Shown: piece after piece, positions 44,259 to 52,920 of the stretch
Position numbering within the stretch: the first letter of the stretch is position 1
How the letters are laid out: every line of letters begins with the position of its first letter
NCBI GenBank assembly: GCA_020431405.1
Contig: JAGQIK010000052.1
Coordinates: 1-62,848, forward strand
DNA length: 62,848 bases
Direction: 5' to 3'
Source of the DNA: Myxococcales bacterium
GTDB taxonomy: Bacteria; Myxococcota_A; Polyangia; GCA-2747355
Position numbers and translations under genes: made by a program
The notes under the pieces: model-generated
The model's input: the letters and a program-made list of their open reading frames with translations, nothing else
Told to the model about the DNA's origin: nothing
The model's database searches: none

Positions 44259-44282
44259 AAGGGCGACATTATTGACGCCCTT
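44259..44282. promoter_or_regulatory. Inverted repeat in the divergent intergenic region
   Basis: AAGGGCG (44259-44265) and CGCCCTT (44276-44282) are perfect seven-base arms around a 10-base AT-rich centre containing ATTATT. The repeat lies in the 148-base gap between the PAS-LuxR gene (start 44230) and the operon beginning at 44379, which is noticeably richer in A/T than its surroundings. It could be the operator for one of the LuxR-type regulators. A TTGACA hexamer begins at 44282, but no good -10 hexamer follows at standard spacing. Confidence 0.42.
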
Positions 44283-44378
44283 TGACAGATTTGCATCCTT
44301 CTGACCTGTCCATAGGGTCACCTTGGCCGTCTGATCGGACAGTGGTGGAGCATGCTGCCCCTTCGTTATCGTTGAGAA

Positions 44379-45419
44379 GTGCTGCAGTACCAGACCCGCC
44401 TCGCGACGCTCAGCAAGCTAGTAAACGCTGTAGACATCAGGACCTACGAGGCGCGCGACGCCGATCTGGACGCGCTCGCGGCGCAGGTTGGCGACATTCT
44501 CGACAGCGCCCTGGCGGTGCTCGACGAGATCGTCGCGGGCGCCGACGCCTCGGATGAGAGCGAGTCACTCGATTCGCTCGAATTCGACCCGGGGGCGATG
44601 ACCCCCACATCGTATCTCTCCTTCGATCGTGCGGTGGATGGTGCCGTCCGCCGAGAGATCAGGTCCACACGCGCCGTCGGCGAGATCGCATTCATCGCCC
44701 AACTCGAGCTGCAGCAGCGCAGCCAACGGCTGGCTTGGGGTCGCGCGCAACGCCGCAAGCTGGTCGTCCTCGCCGAGTGTGACAGCGCGCTGCGGCGCGT
44801 GCTCAAGGCCGCCAGCGCGGTAGACACCGCCGTCGCGCGCGCCTTCGGCGGCGCGCCGCAGCAGCGCTTCGAGTCGGAGCTGCAGAGCTCGCTCGACGTC
44901 CGAACGACATACGCGCGGTTTCGCCGCGCCGTCTATGGCCATCAAGCGCTGCCCTTGCTCAAGCGCTTGCGCGCCGTCGGCACCGAGATCGCCGTGCTCA
45001 TCGGACGCGCGACATATCCCCGAATGCGCGTCAGAGATCGACTGCTGATGCGCCAGCTGCAGTCGCGCATCCTCGAGTGGCTGCGCCACTACGAAGGCCC
45101 GCGCAGCGAGCGCGACGGAACGCGGCTGTGGCAGGACATCTGCGGCTTCGTCGACATGCTGATGCAGATCAGCAAGCGACAGGAGCTCGTAGAGCACGAC
45201 CGCGAGGTGGCCGCCCGGCTGCGCGCCGAGCTGGCTGCCTCGGGCGGCCGACTTTGCCCCGTTAGCGAGCTGTCGCCTCTCGAGGGGCTCGACGCGTCTG
45301 TCGACGATCTGCTGGCTGGCGCCGATGCGATCTCGGCCGCGCAGCTCGTGTCGCTGCTCGATGGTCTGTTTGGCGCAGACGACATGACGCCACCGCAGGC
45401 GTTGAGGTTTTGCAGCTGA
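44379..45419 (+). CDS. Hypothetical helical protein, first gene of signalling operon
   Basis: A soluble 346-residue protein that I do not recognise. It is mainly helical and rich in Arg, Leu, Ala and Asp. It has an acidic stretch near residue 55-70 (DASDESESLDSLEFDPG), a possible coiled coil around 105-145 (IAQLELQQRSQRLAWGRAQRRKL) and an amphipathic C-terminal third. No signal peptide, membrane helix or enzyme motif is visible. GTG 44379 is the only reasonable start. Its TGA overlaps the next ATG by one base, so it is coupled to the PATAN-like gene. It may be the input or scaffold component of the operon (inference). Confidence 0.75.
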   Translation: MLQYQTRLATLSKLVNAVDIRTYEARDADLDALAAQVGDILDSALAVLDEIVAGADASDESESLDSLEFDPGAMTPTSYLSFDRAVDGAVRREIRSTRAVGEIAFIAQLELQQRSQRLAWGRAQRRKLVVLAECDSALRRVLKAASAVDTAVARAFGGAPQQRFESELQSSLDVRTTYARFRRAVYGHQALPLLKRLRAVGTEIAVLIGRATYPRMRVRDRLLMRQLQSRILEWLRHYEGPRSERDGTRLWQDICGFVDMLMQISKRQELVEHDREVAARLRAELAASGGRLCPVSELSPLEGLDASVDDLLAGADAISAAQLVSLLDGLFGADDMTPPQALRFCS

Positions 45420-46621
45420 TGATGCCGCTGAAGCAGATGATCGGAGCAGTCGAGCGCGAGGCCACGGGCGAGTTCATCTGCGTCACGAGCCTCGCCGAGG
45501 TGCACGTGTACATGCAGTCGGGTCGCATCGCGTGGGCGACTGATTCGACGCATTCACTCGCGTTCGTCAAGCACCTCAAGTGCACGACGCGCCTCGACGA
45601 CGCGACGCTGCGCGATGTGTTTCGTGATTGCCGGCGCGAGCGCCTGCCGCTGGGAGAGACGCTCGTCAACCGCGGCGTGGTTAGCTGGGATGACGTGCGC
45701 ACGGCGCTGTGGCACCAGATCGCCGGTGCTCTGTCCGTGTTGTCTACGCTGGAGGACGGTGAGACCGCCTTCATCGATCGCACCTACAACGTCTACGATC
45801 AGCGACTGACGTTCTCGGTCCACGAGCTGCTGGCTGCCAGCGCTGCTGCTGCCGCTGACGACGCGCCGTCGCCGCGCGCACTGACGCCCATCGACAGCGA
45901 GGAAGCGGCGCTGGTGGCGCGCGTGGCGCGACAGCTGCGCAGCCGCGTCGCTGCCGTCGAGCTCTTCGATGGCAACCAGCTGGTCGAAGCAGCGCCGGTT
46001 GCCAAGCAAAGAACACCGCCGCTGCTGGTGCAGACGATCACCGAGCGCGCGCACTTGCTCGCGGCGCGAGGGTCCTACGGCGCGGTGGTCGGCATACGGT
46101 CTAGCGGCCAGCGCTCGCTGTGGTGCCACCTGCTGTCCGACGACGACTACATCATCACGGTCGGTACGCTGGCCTCGATAGTCGACCTGCCGCAGCCTAG
46201 CGGCGGAAGCGGCACTTCGAGCCCGTTGACGGACATTGTCGCGCCCAGCGACGCCCGGCTCGACCGCGAGCTGCAGAGCTTCCTGCGCAACGCCGATGAA
46301 GTGGCAGCGCTGCTGATCGTGGGCGAGGACGACGAGGTGATCGCCAGCTACACGCGCGAAGCGGTTGACCCGCGCGACTGCATGGAGCTGGCGGTGCGAC
46401 GGCGCAACTGCCTGGCGGTCGCCAGCGCTGGGCGCGCCGACGCGTTCGCGCGCATCGCGACCCGCGAGGAGACGTTCTGGATCCTCGGCACCCGAACGGG
46501 GCTCTCGGCGAAAACGACGGCCTGGCTGTTCGTCGACGGCAGGCTGTCTCAGGGGATGGGCTGGGCATACTTGGCGGCGCTGGCGCGACTTCTCAACGTG
46601 CAACCACGGGAAGATAAATAG
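45419..46621 (+). CDS. PATAN/DUF4388-like signalling protein
   Basis: The 400-residue protein has an N-terminal PATAN/DUF4388-like domain: TGEFICVTSLAEVHVYMQSGRIAWATDSTHSL, then LGETLVNRGVVSWDDVRTALWHQIAGAL and TAFIDRTYNVYD. A second segment of similar style lies near 165-245. The C-terminal 120 residues (LQSFLRNADEVAALLIVGEDDEVIASYTRE...FWILGTRTGLSAKTTAWLFVDG) resemble a roadblock/LC7-type fold. Such proteins link GTPases, receivers or motility systems in Myxococcota and Cyanobacteria. ATG 45419 overlaps the upstream stop; a TTG at 45410 is an alternative. The stop overlaps the ATPase gene start by one base. Confidence 0.78.
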   Translation: MMPLKQMIGAVEREATGEFICVTSLAEVHVYMQSGRIAWATDSTHSLAFVKHLKCTTRLDDATLRDVFRDCRRERLPLGETLVNRGVVSWDDVRTALWHQIAGALSVLSTLEDGETAFIDRTYNVYDQRLTFSVHELLAASAAAAADDAPSPRALTPIDSEEAALVARVARQLRSRVAAVELFDGNQLVEAAPVAKQRTPPLLVQTITERAHLLAARGSYGAVVGIRSSGQRSLWCHLLSDDDYIITVGTLASIVDLPQPSGGSGTSSPLTDIVAPSDARLDRELQSFLRNADEVAALLIVGEDDEVIASYTREAVDPRDCMELAVRRRNCLAVASAGRADAFARIATREETFWILGTRTGLSAKTTAWLFVDGRLSQGMGWAYLAALARLLNVQPREDK

Positions 46622-47334
46622 TGGTCCTAGAGCTCTCCGATTTCAGCCTACGCGTGGACGAGCGCCTCGTCGCCGATCAGGTCAATCTCCGGCTGCCTGC
46701 GAAAGGGCTCGTGGTGCTCACGGGCGAGCGCGGATCGGGAAAGACCGCGCTGCTGCGCTGTCTGGCCGGTTTCGACTTGCGAGGTCAAGCCGACGTGGGC
46801 GGAGCCATCACGCTCGAAGGTCGGCCGGCAGCTCGCGACGAGCTTCGATCTGTCGCAGCGTACGTCAGCGAGCAAGCGCCGCCGCTGTCAGACAGCGTGC
46901 GCGACAACCTCGTATCGGGGATCGCCGACTGGCGCGAGCTCGGCTACGCGCAGTGCGTTGCAAAAGTGCGCCGGCACCTGCTTCGACTGGGGTTCGCACG
47001 TATCGCCGGCGCGTTCGAGTCGCCGTTGATAGCGATGCCTCTCTTCGCTCAAACGCAGATAGCGATCGCGCGTGCTCTGCTTCGCGATCCGAGACTGCTG
47101 CTCGTCGACGGAATCGCCGACTACGTCGAGGACGACGAGCTGCGCCAGCTTGTCGAGTTGCTCGACCGCGAAGCGTCTTGTCGCGCGGTGCTGTTGGCGA
47201 CAAGGCACGTGCATGTCGCCGCTGCCATGGGGGGCACGCGCTTCAGCATCGCAGAAGGCCGCGTGATCGCGGCTCAGCCGGTGCGCACGCGTGAGCCCAC
47301 GGCGCAGCTGACGGGGACGTGCGATGGGCGCTAG
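46621..47334 (+). CDS. Degenerate ABC-type ATPase without permease
   Basis: The 237-residue protein has the ABC ATPase layout. Walker A is GERGSGKT (35-42), the Q loop Gln85 lies in YVSEQAPPL, and the switch His196 lies in ATRHV. The signature LSGGQ is replaced by LFAQT (141-145). Walker B ends LLLVDG, with Gly164 where the catalytic Glu should be, and the D loop is lost. It should bind ATP but hydrolyse it poorly. The region VRDNLVSGIADWRELGYAQC resembles PstB-type importers. No transmembrane partner is encoded nearby. Start GTG 46621 and the 11-base overlap with the kinase gene show tight coupling with signalling proteins. Confidence 0.85.
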   Translation: MVLELSDFSLRVDERLVADQVNLRLPAKGLVVLTGERGSGKTALLRCLAGFDLRGQADVGGAITLEGRPAARDELRSVAAYVSEQAPPLSDSVRDNLVSGIADWRELGYAQCVAKVRRHLLRLGFARIAGAFESPLIAMPLFAQTQIAIARALLRDPRLLLVDGIADYVEDDELRQLVELLDREASCRAVLLATRHVHVAAAMGGTRFSIAEGRVIAAQPVRTREPTAQLTGTCDGR

Positions 47335-48079
47335 TCGTCAGCGCGCGACCTCCGAGGTGCGCGAGCGTGCAGCCGTCAGCTCGAAGGATCGCAATCTCGC
47401 GCACAGCCTGATCAACGTGCTCTTCGTCGTTCGCACCTCGTGCGCGCACATTCGATCGGTGGCTGACGACGACGAGCGCATCACGCGCGAGCTCGACACC
47501 GTCGAAGGCACCATCGCGCAGGCGACCGAGCTGATCCGCCGCATGCTCGGCGCGCGCCGCGACGACCGCGTCATCGACGTCAACGAAGCGATCGAGGGCT
47601 GTCTGCCGCGGCTGGAGCGGGCGTTGGGCAGCCAGATCCAGCTGCAGCTCGGTCTGTCCGAGGTCGACGACGTCGTGATGGACGGCCTCGAGCTCGAGCA
47701 CATCGTCGTCAACCTGCTGGTCAACGCCCGCGAAGCGATGCCGGAGGGCGGTCGCGTGTCCGTCTCGACCAGCCAGCGCAACATCGACGTGCCTCGCGCA
47801 CGGTCACTCGGCGTCGAGCCCGGCCGCTACGTCGTCATCGAGGTGCGCGACACGGGGCACGGCATCCAAGAGAACCTGCTGGAGCGCATTTTCGAGCCCT
47901 TCGTCACGTCCAAGCGCGACGGCTCGGGGCGAGGCCTCGGCTTGAGCAGCGTGTGTGACGTGCTGCAACGGCAGGGAGGCGTGCTCGTCGCCTCGAGCGC
48001 GGTGGGCCGCGGCGCCAGCTTCGAGGTTATTCTGCGAGCAGCTCCCGCGGAAAGCGCCCGCGCTTCCTACGCGTGTTGA
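47324..48079 (+). CDS. Soluble histidine kinase
   Basis: The 251-residue protein has a short DHp region with candidate phospho-acceptor His in LAHSLINVLFVV (about residue 27), where most kinases have His-Asp or His-Glu. A complete HATPase domain follows: N box VNLLVNAREAMPEGG, G1 DTGHGI, F box IFEPFVTSKRDGSGRG and G2 GLGLSSV. No sensor domain is present in this chain, so input must come from partner proteins such as the PATAN-like protein or the degenerate ATPase. It is the last gene of the four-gene operon and overlaps the ATPase gene by 11 bases. No response regulator is adjacent. Confidence 0.9.
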   Translation: MGASRQRATSEVRERAAVSSKDRNLAHSLINVLFVVRTSCAHIRSVADDDERITRELDTVEGTIAQATELIRRMLGARRDDRVIDVNEAIEGCLPRLERALGSQIQLQLGLSEVDDVVMDGLELEHIVVNLLVNAREAMPEGGRVSVSTSQRNIDVPRARSLGVEPGRYVVIEVRDTGHGIQENLLERIFEPFVTSKRDGSGRGLGLSSVCDVLQRQGGVLVASSAVGRGASFEVILRAAPAESARASYAC

Positions 48080-48104
48080 AGACGGCGCCCCGTTGCTCGC
48101 GGTG

Positions 48105-48683
48105 TCATGGCTTGTGCGAGATCGGTTTGGCGCCCACGCGGCGCAGGCGGCCGCGCTTGTCCACCTCGAGGCGCAGCATCGCTAGTGGCAGGCGGTAGCC
48201 GTAGGTTGGCTTGATGTGAGCCGGCACCGCGGGCAACACCGCGACGGTAACCTCTAGGTAGCCTTCGCTTTCGAGCTGCAGCGTCGTGCGGTCGATCTCG
48301 CGCTGCGGATGGCCCGGCGAGACGCGAACGGTCGATGGCGAGGGGCCGCTGAAGCGCGTGTAGCCCAGCACCAGGCTGCGCCCCGAGCGGCGCCAGACGC
48401 GCGTCTTGGTGCGGATCGAGCCGTCGATGACGTTGTAGGCGCGGCGATCGCGCGAGCTGGTGGTCACTCGCGTGACGAGGCGCCACCCTTTGGGGCCTCG
48501 TTCGGCGCGCGCCTCGACGTGATAGCGCAGCCCGCGGTGCGTGACCGTCTGCGCCGCGCTCTGCTTGCCCCAGCGATAGCGTGGTTTGCGCCGCGCCGAC
48601 TGCGGCTGCGGCGTCGCGCGGCCGGCGTAGGCGGGCGGCGCGGCGAGCGAGAGCAGCAGCGCCGTGGCGGCGAGTCGTTGCAC
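48105..48683 (-). CDS. Hypothetical secreted protein
   Basis: The 192-residue protein has a signal peptide (LAATALLLSLAAPPAYA, cleavage near residue 20). The mature protein is basic and mostly beta (THRGLRYHVEARAERGPKGWRLVTRVTTSS, SLVLGYTRFSG, YLEVTVAVLPAVPAHIKPTYGYRLPLAMLRLEV). It has no Cys and no known motif. In style it resembles the secreted unknowns at 60174-62273. GTG 48683 is the start. It converges with the histidine kinase gene with a 25-base gap. Confidence 0.75.
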   Translation of the reverse strand: MQRLAATALLLSLAAPPAYAGRATPQPQSARRKPRYRWGKQSAAQTVTHRGLRYHVEARAERGPKGWRLVTRVTTSSRDRRAYNVIDGSIRTKTRVWRRSGRSLVLGYTRFSGPSPSTVRVSPGHPQREIDRTTLQLESEGYLEVTVAVLPAVPAHIKPTYGYRLPLAMLRLEVDKRGRLRRVGAKPISHKP

Positions 48684-48777
48684 GATCGAATGATATCAGC
48701 ACCGCTGCCCTGTGCTTGAACGGCGTCGTCGTCGCTGCTAGACAAGCCCACCTTTGGGGTAAGGACGCGAGGACGCC

Positions 48778-50700
48778 ATGAAGCCAGGGCTTTCGGCCGC
48801 CATCGCAGCGTGTCTGCTCGTCGCTTGCGGCAGCGATACGCCGCCAAGCTCGCCGGACGTCGACGCCGGCGCACACGATGCCGCGTTGCTCGCCGATGGC
48901 GCGCCGCCGCTCGCCTGTCGAACGCCCGCGGCGGCGCCGGCGACGCTGGCCTTCACCGAGGTCACCGACGAGCTCGGCCTGGGCGCTGCGGCCTCGCCGC
49001 GACCGCTCGGCTCGGCCTTCGTCGCCGGCGATCTCGACGGCGACCGCTACCCCGATCTGATCGTGATCTATCCGACGACCTCGCGTACGCAGCCCGGCGA
49101 GACCCCGACGGCCTTTGTCTTGATGAACCGCCCCCACCCCGACGACAGCAGCGGCAAACGCCGCATCTTCGTCGACGCGACCGAGGCATCGGGCGTGCTC
49201 GCGACGCGCGACGGCGCAGGGCGGCGCGGCTTCGGCTCGGCGACCCTCGGCGACCTCGACAACGACGGCAGCCTCGATCTGGTGGTCTGCGCCGGCTTCC
49301 CCGACGCGACCACCGTCGACCCGTGCGACGCGCTGCTCAACGACGGCAAGGGCCACTTCACGCTCGCGCCCAGCAGCGAGCTCGACGCCAAGGTCTTCTG
49401 GGTGCCCAACGGCGTGCTGCTCGACATCGACCGCGACGGAAAGCTCGACTTCTGGCCCGCCACGGTGGGCTTCTGGCCCAACATCCAGGGCGAGGCGATG
49501 AAGCTCTTTCGCGGCAACGGCGACGGGACGTTCACCGACATCGCTGGACAGCTCGGGTTGAGCAAATACACGCCGCCGATGTTCGGCGCCACGGCCTGCG
49601 ACATCGACGACGACGGCGACGACGATCTGCTCGTCGCGTCTTACGGGCGCACGTTCAACATGGTCTTTCGCAACGACGGCAACAAGCTGACCGAGATCGG
49701 CGCACAGCTCGGCGTCGCCTCGGACGACCGCGAGGACTTCAGCGACGATCACTCCTACCGCTGCTACTGCGCCGCCAACGCAGGTGCCTGCCCGTCGACC
49801 GTGCCGGCGCCCGACGCGCTGCTCGGCTGCCCTGGACGCGGCTGGATCGCCGGCGTCTCGGATAAGCCCGCGGCGCTGGGCGGCAACACGTTCTCCATCG
49901 CCTGCGGCGACATCGACAACGACGGCGACATGGACCTGATGACCGCCGAGATCCGCCACGGCGACGTGGGCAGCGCCTCGGACCCCAGCGAGCTTCTGAT
50001 CAATCAGCTGGCGCAGACGGGCAAGCTCGACAAGCTCGTTCGCCCTGGCAACCAGGCGATGGGGTTGCACCGTCCCTACAGCGGCATGCTTTGGAACGAG
50101 GGCGACATGATCCCCGTCTTCGCCGATTTCGATCTCGACGGGCGCAAAGACATCTTCATGGCCTCGTCGGACTACCCCGACCAGCACGCGTGGCTGTGGC
50201 AGCAGCAGCCCGACGGCAAGTTCGCCGAGGTCAGCGCCAAGGCCGGCGTAGCGCAGCCGGTGGCGCAGGGCGTCGTGGCGGTGGACTACGATCTCGACGG
50301 CGACCTCGACCTGATCGTCGGCACGTCCCTATGGCGCGTCAGCGAGCCGAAGCTTAACGAGGTGCACGCCTACCGCAACGACGTCGGCCAGCAGCGCAAC
50401 TTCATCAACATCCGCCTCGTCGGCGGCGGCGCCGGCAAGGCCAACCGCTCGGCCTTCGGCGCGCGCGTGCGCGTGACCGCGGGCGGCGTGACGCAGACGC
50501 AGCAGATGCAGGGCGGCTACGACACGCAGAACGCGATGGGGCTGACCTTCGGCCTCGACGCGGCCTGCATCGTCGACAAGGTCGAGGTGCGCTGGCCCGA
50601 CAAGCAGAACAGCATCTCGGTCTACGAGCGGCTGCCGGCCAACTACCACGTGGAGCTGCGCCAGGGCGACGCTGCCCCGCACTATCTCGACGCGCCGTGA
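48778..50700 (+). CDS. FG-GAP/VCBS repeat lipoprotein with ASPIC/UnbV domain
   Basis: The 640-residue protein has lipobox LLVAC (Cys17) and a short Asp/Ala-rich linker. A seven-bladed propeller-like region follows, with Ca-binding loops of the DxDxDG type: AGDLDGDRYPDL, GDLDNDGSLDL, DIDRDGKLDF, DIDDDGDDDL, GDIDNDGDMDL, FDLDGRKDI and YDLDGDLDL. The C-terminal 90 residues match ASPIC/UnbV: NFINIRLVGGGAGKANRSAFGARVRV, MQGGYDTQNAMGLTFGL and VDKVEVRWPDKQN. These CRTAC1-like proteins are extracellular, with functions mostly unknown; a ligand or matrix binding role is likely. A Cys-rich insert lies near residue 328-345. Confidence 0.9.
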   Translation: MKPGLSAAIAACLLVACGSDTPPSSPDVDAGAHDAALLADGAPPLACRTPAAAPATLAFTEVTDELGLGAAASPRPLGSAFVAGDLDGDRYPDLIVIYPTTSRTQPGETPTAFVLMNRPHPDDSSGKRRIFVDATEASGVLATRDGAGRRGFGSATLGDLDNDGSLDLVVCAGFPDATTVDPCDALLNDGKGHFTLAPSSELDAKVFWVPNGVLLDIDRDGKLDFWPATVGFWPNIQGEAMKLFRGNGDGTFTDIAGQLGLSKYTPPMFGATACDIDDDGDDDLLVASYGRTFNMVFRNDGNKLTEIGAQLGVASDDREDFSDDHSYRCYCAANAGACPSTVPAPDALLGCPGRGWIAGVSDKPAALGGNTFSIACGDIDNDGDMDLMTAEIRHGDVGSASDPSELLINQLAQTGKLDKLVRPGNQAMGLHRPYSGMLWNEGDMIPVFADFDLDGRKDIFMASSDYPDQHAWLWQQQPDGKFAEVSAKAGVAQPVAQGVVAVDYDLDGDLDLIVGTSLWRVSEPKLNEVHAYRNDVGQQRNFINIRLVGGGAGKANRSAFGARVRVTAGGVTQTQQMQGGYDTQNAMGLTFGLDAACIVDKVEVRWPDKQNSISVYERLPANYHVELRQGDAAPHYLDAP

Positions 50701-50716
50701 GCTCGGCGCCGCGGGC

Positions 50717-51724
50717 TCAGCGCCCGTGCGCGTCGACGTGGACGTTGCCGCGCGCGTCGCACCAGGCGACGCCACAGGCCTCGGTGGTGTGCGCGTAGCC
50801 GATCGTGCCGTCGGCGGCGATAGCGATCACGCCGAGCAGGCCACCGTGCGCCGCCACCTCGCCGAAGGTGCGATGCAGCGCGCGCGCGAGATCGGCCCCG
50901 TCGAGCATGCGCGTGACGATGCGGCCGCAGACGTTGAGATCGATGATCTGCTCGCCGAAGCCGGTGGCTGACACCGCGACGCGCGGGCAGGCGTAGTTTC
51001 CGGCGGGCGTGGCGGAGTCGCTGACGCGGCCGACGGGCTCGTGGCCGCGGCCGCCCGTCGAGGTGCAGGCCCAGATGTCGCCGTGCACGTCGCAGCCCAC
51101 GGCGCCGACTGTGCCGAAGCGGTTGTCCTTGCCGTCGTCTTCGAGGTCGGCGGGCAGCTGCAGGTGCGCGTCCATGGCGCGCTCGGCGGCCTCGGCGCCG
51201 GCGCTGCCGATGGCCGCCTCGCGGTCGGCGGTCTCGCCGAGCTCGACGAGCCGGCGCCAGCGCTCGATCGCGCGCGGTGTGCGCACGTCCTGCGGCGTGA
51301 TGCCGAGCGTCTGCATCAGCCGCCGCGCGCCTTCGCTGTCGAGGTTGCGGTCGCCGGCATCTTGCAGCGCGAGCGCGAGCTCGCTCGGGTTGAGACAGTC
51401 CTGCACGTTGTAGATCGCCGAAGTGCGCTGCTGCGCGCCATCGGCCAGCGCGACGCTCATGCGCGCCACCCCGTCGCGCTGCAGTCGCGAGCCACGGCCG
51501 GCGTTGAACAGCGGATCGCGCTCGAGGTCGCCGATGGCGGCCATCACCCCGTCGCGCGCTCGCTCCGTCATGCAGGCCTGGGCCCGGCGCGCGATGTCGG
51601 CCAGGCGGCGGCCGCGTTCGCGCCGCTGTTCGGCGCTGGTGGTAGCGAGGTAGTTGCCGGCGCCGCCATGAATGACCAGCGCGGGCAGCGTGACCGTCTC
51701 GACGACGAGCGTGTATTCCAGCAT
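50717..51724 (-). CDS. Isoaspartyl peptidase/L-asparaginase (T2 family Ntn hydrolase)
   Basis: The protein of about 335 residues begins near LVIHGGAGNYL, the conserved N-terminal motif of plant-type asparaginases. It has FNAGRGSRLQRDG and, at the autocleavage site, FGTVGAVGCD, where the Thr becomes the N-terminal nucleophile after self-processing. TSTGGRGHEPVGRVSDSATPAGNYA is the substrate-binding loop and ATGFGEQII follows. The enzyme cleaves isoaspartyl dipeptides or asparagine. ATG 51724 is preferred because the domain starts soon after; ATG 51766 would add 14 residues. The gene is divergent from a sigma-54 activator, which may regulate it. Confidence 0.92.
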   Translation of the reverse strand: MLEYTLVVETVTLPALVIHGGAGNYLATTSAEQRRERGRRLADIARRAQACMTERARDGVMAAIGDLERDPLFNAGRGSRLQRDGVARMSVALADGAQQRTSAIYNVQDCLNPSELALALQDAGDRNLDSEGARRLMQTLGITPQDVRTPRAIERWRRLVELGETADREAAIGSAGAEAAERAMDAHLQLPADLEDDGKDNRFGTVGAVGCDVHGDIWACTSTGGRGHEPVGRVSDSATPAGNYACPRVAVSATGFGEQIIDLNVCGRIVTRMLDGADLARALHRTFGEVAAHGGLLGVIAIAADGTIGYAHTTEACGVAWCDARGNVHVDAHGR

Positions 51725-51852
51725 CGAGCACGAGCATGCCACGCGTGCGCGTGGGACAGAGCCCATAACGAACAGTTATAGATATGGCAACGCTTAATGA
51801 CTTTCGATGAAGCCCTCCAGCGTCCATAACCAGAAGGGGAGGGAGGGCATCG

Positions 51853-52902
<1,050 letters not shown>

Positions 52903-52920
52903 CGCGCGCAGGTCTCGGTG

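Noticed and set aside
44282-44317. TTGACA hexamer as promoter of the signalling operon
   Set aside because: The nearest TATAAT-like hexamer is 23 bases away, outside the normal spacing; the hexamer is only noted.
51770-51800. Possible sigma-54 promoter (TGGCA...TTAAT) before the sigma-54 activator gene
   Set aside because: The required GC at -12 with the right spacing is missing.
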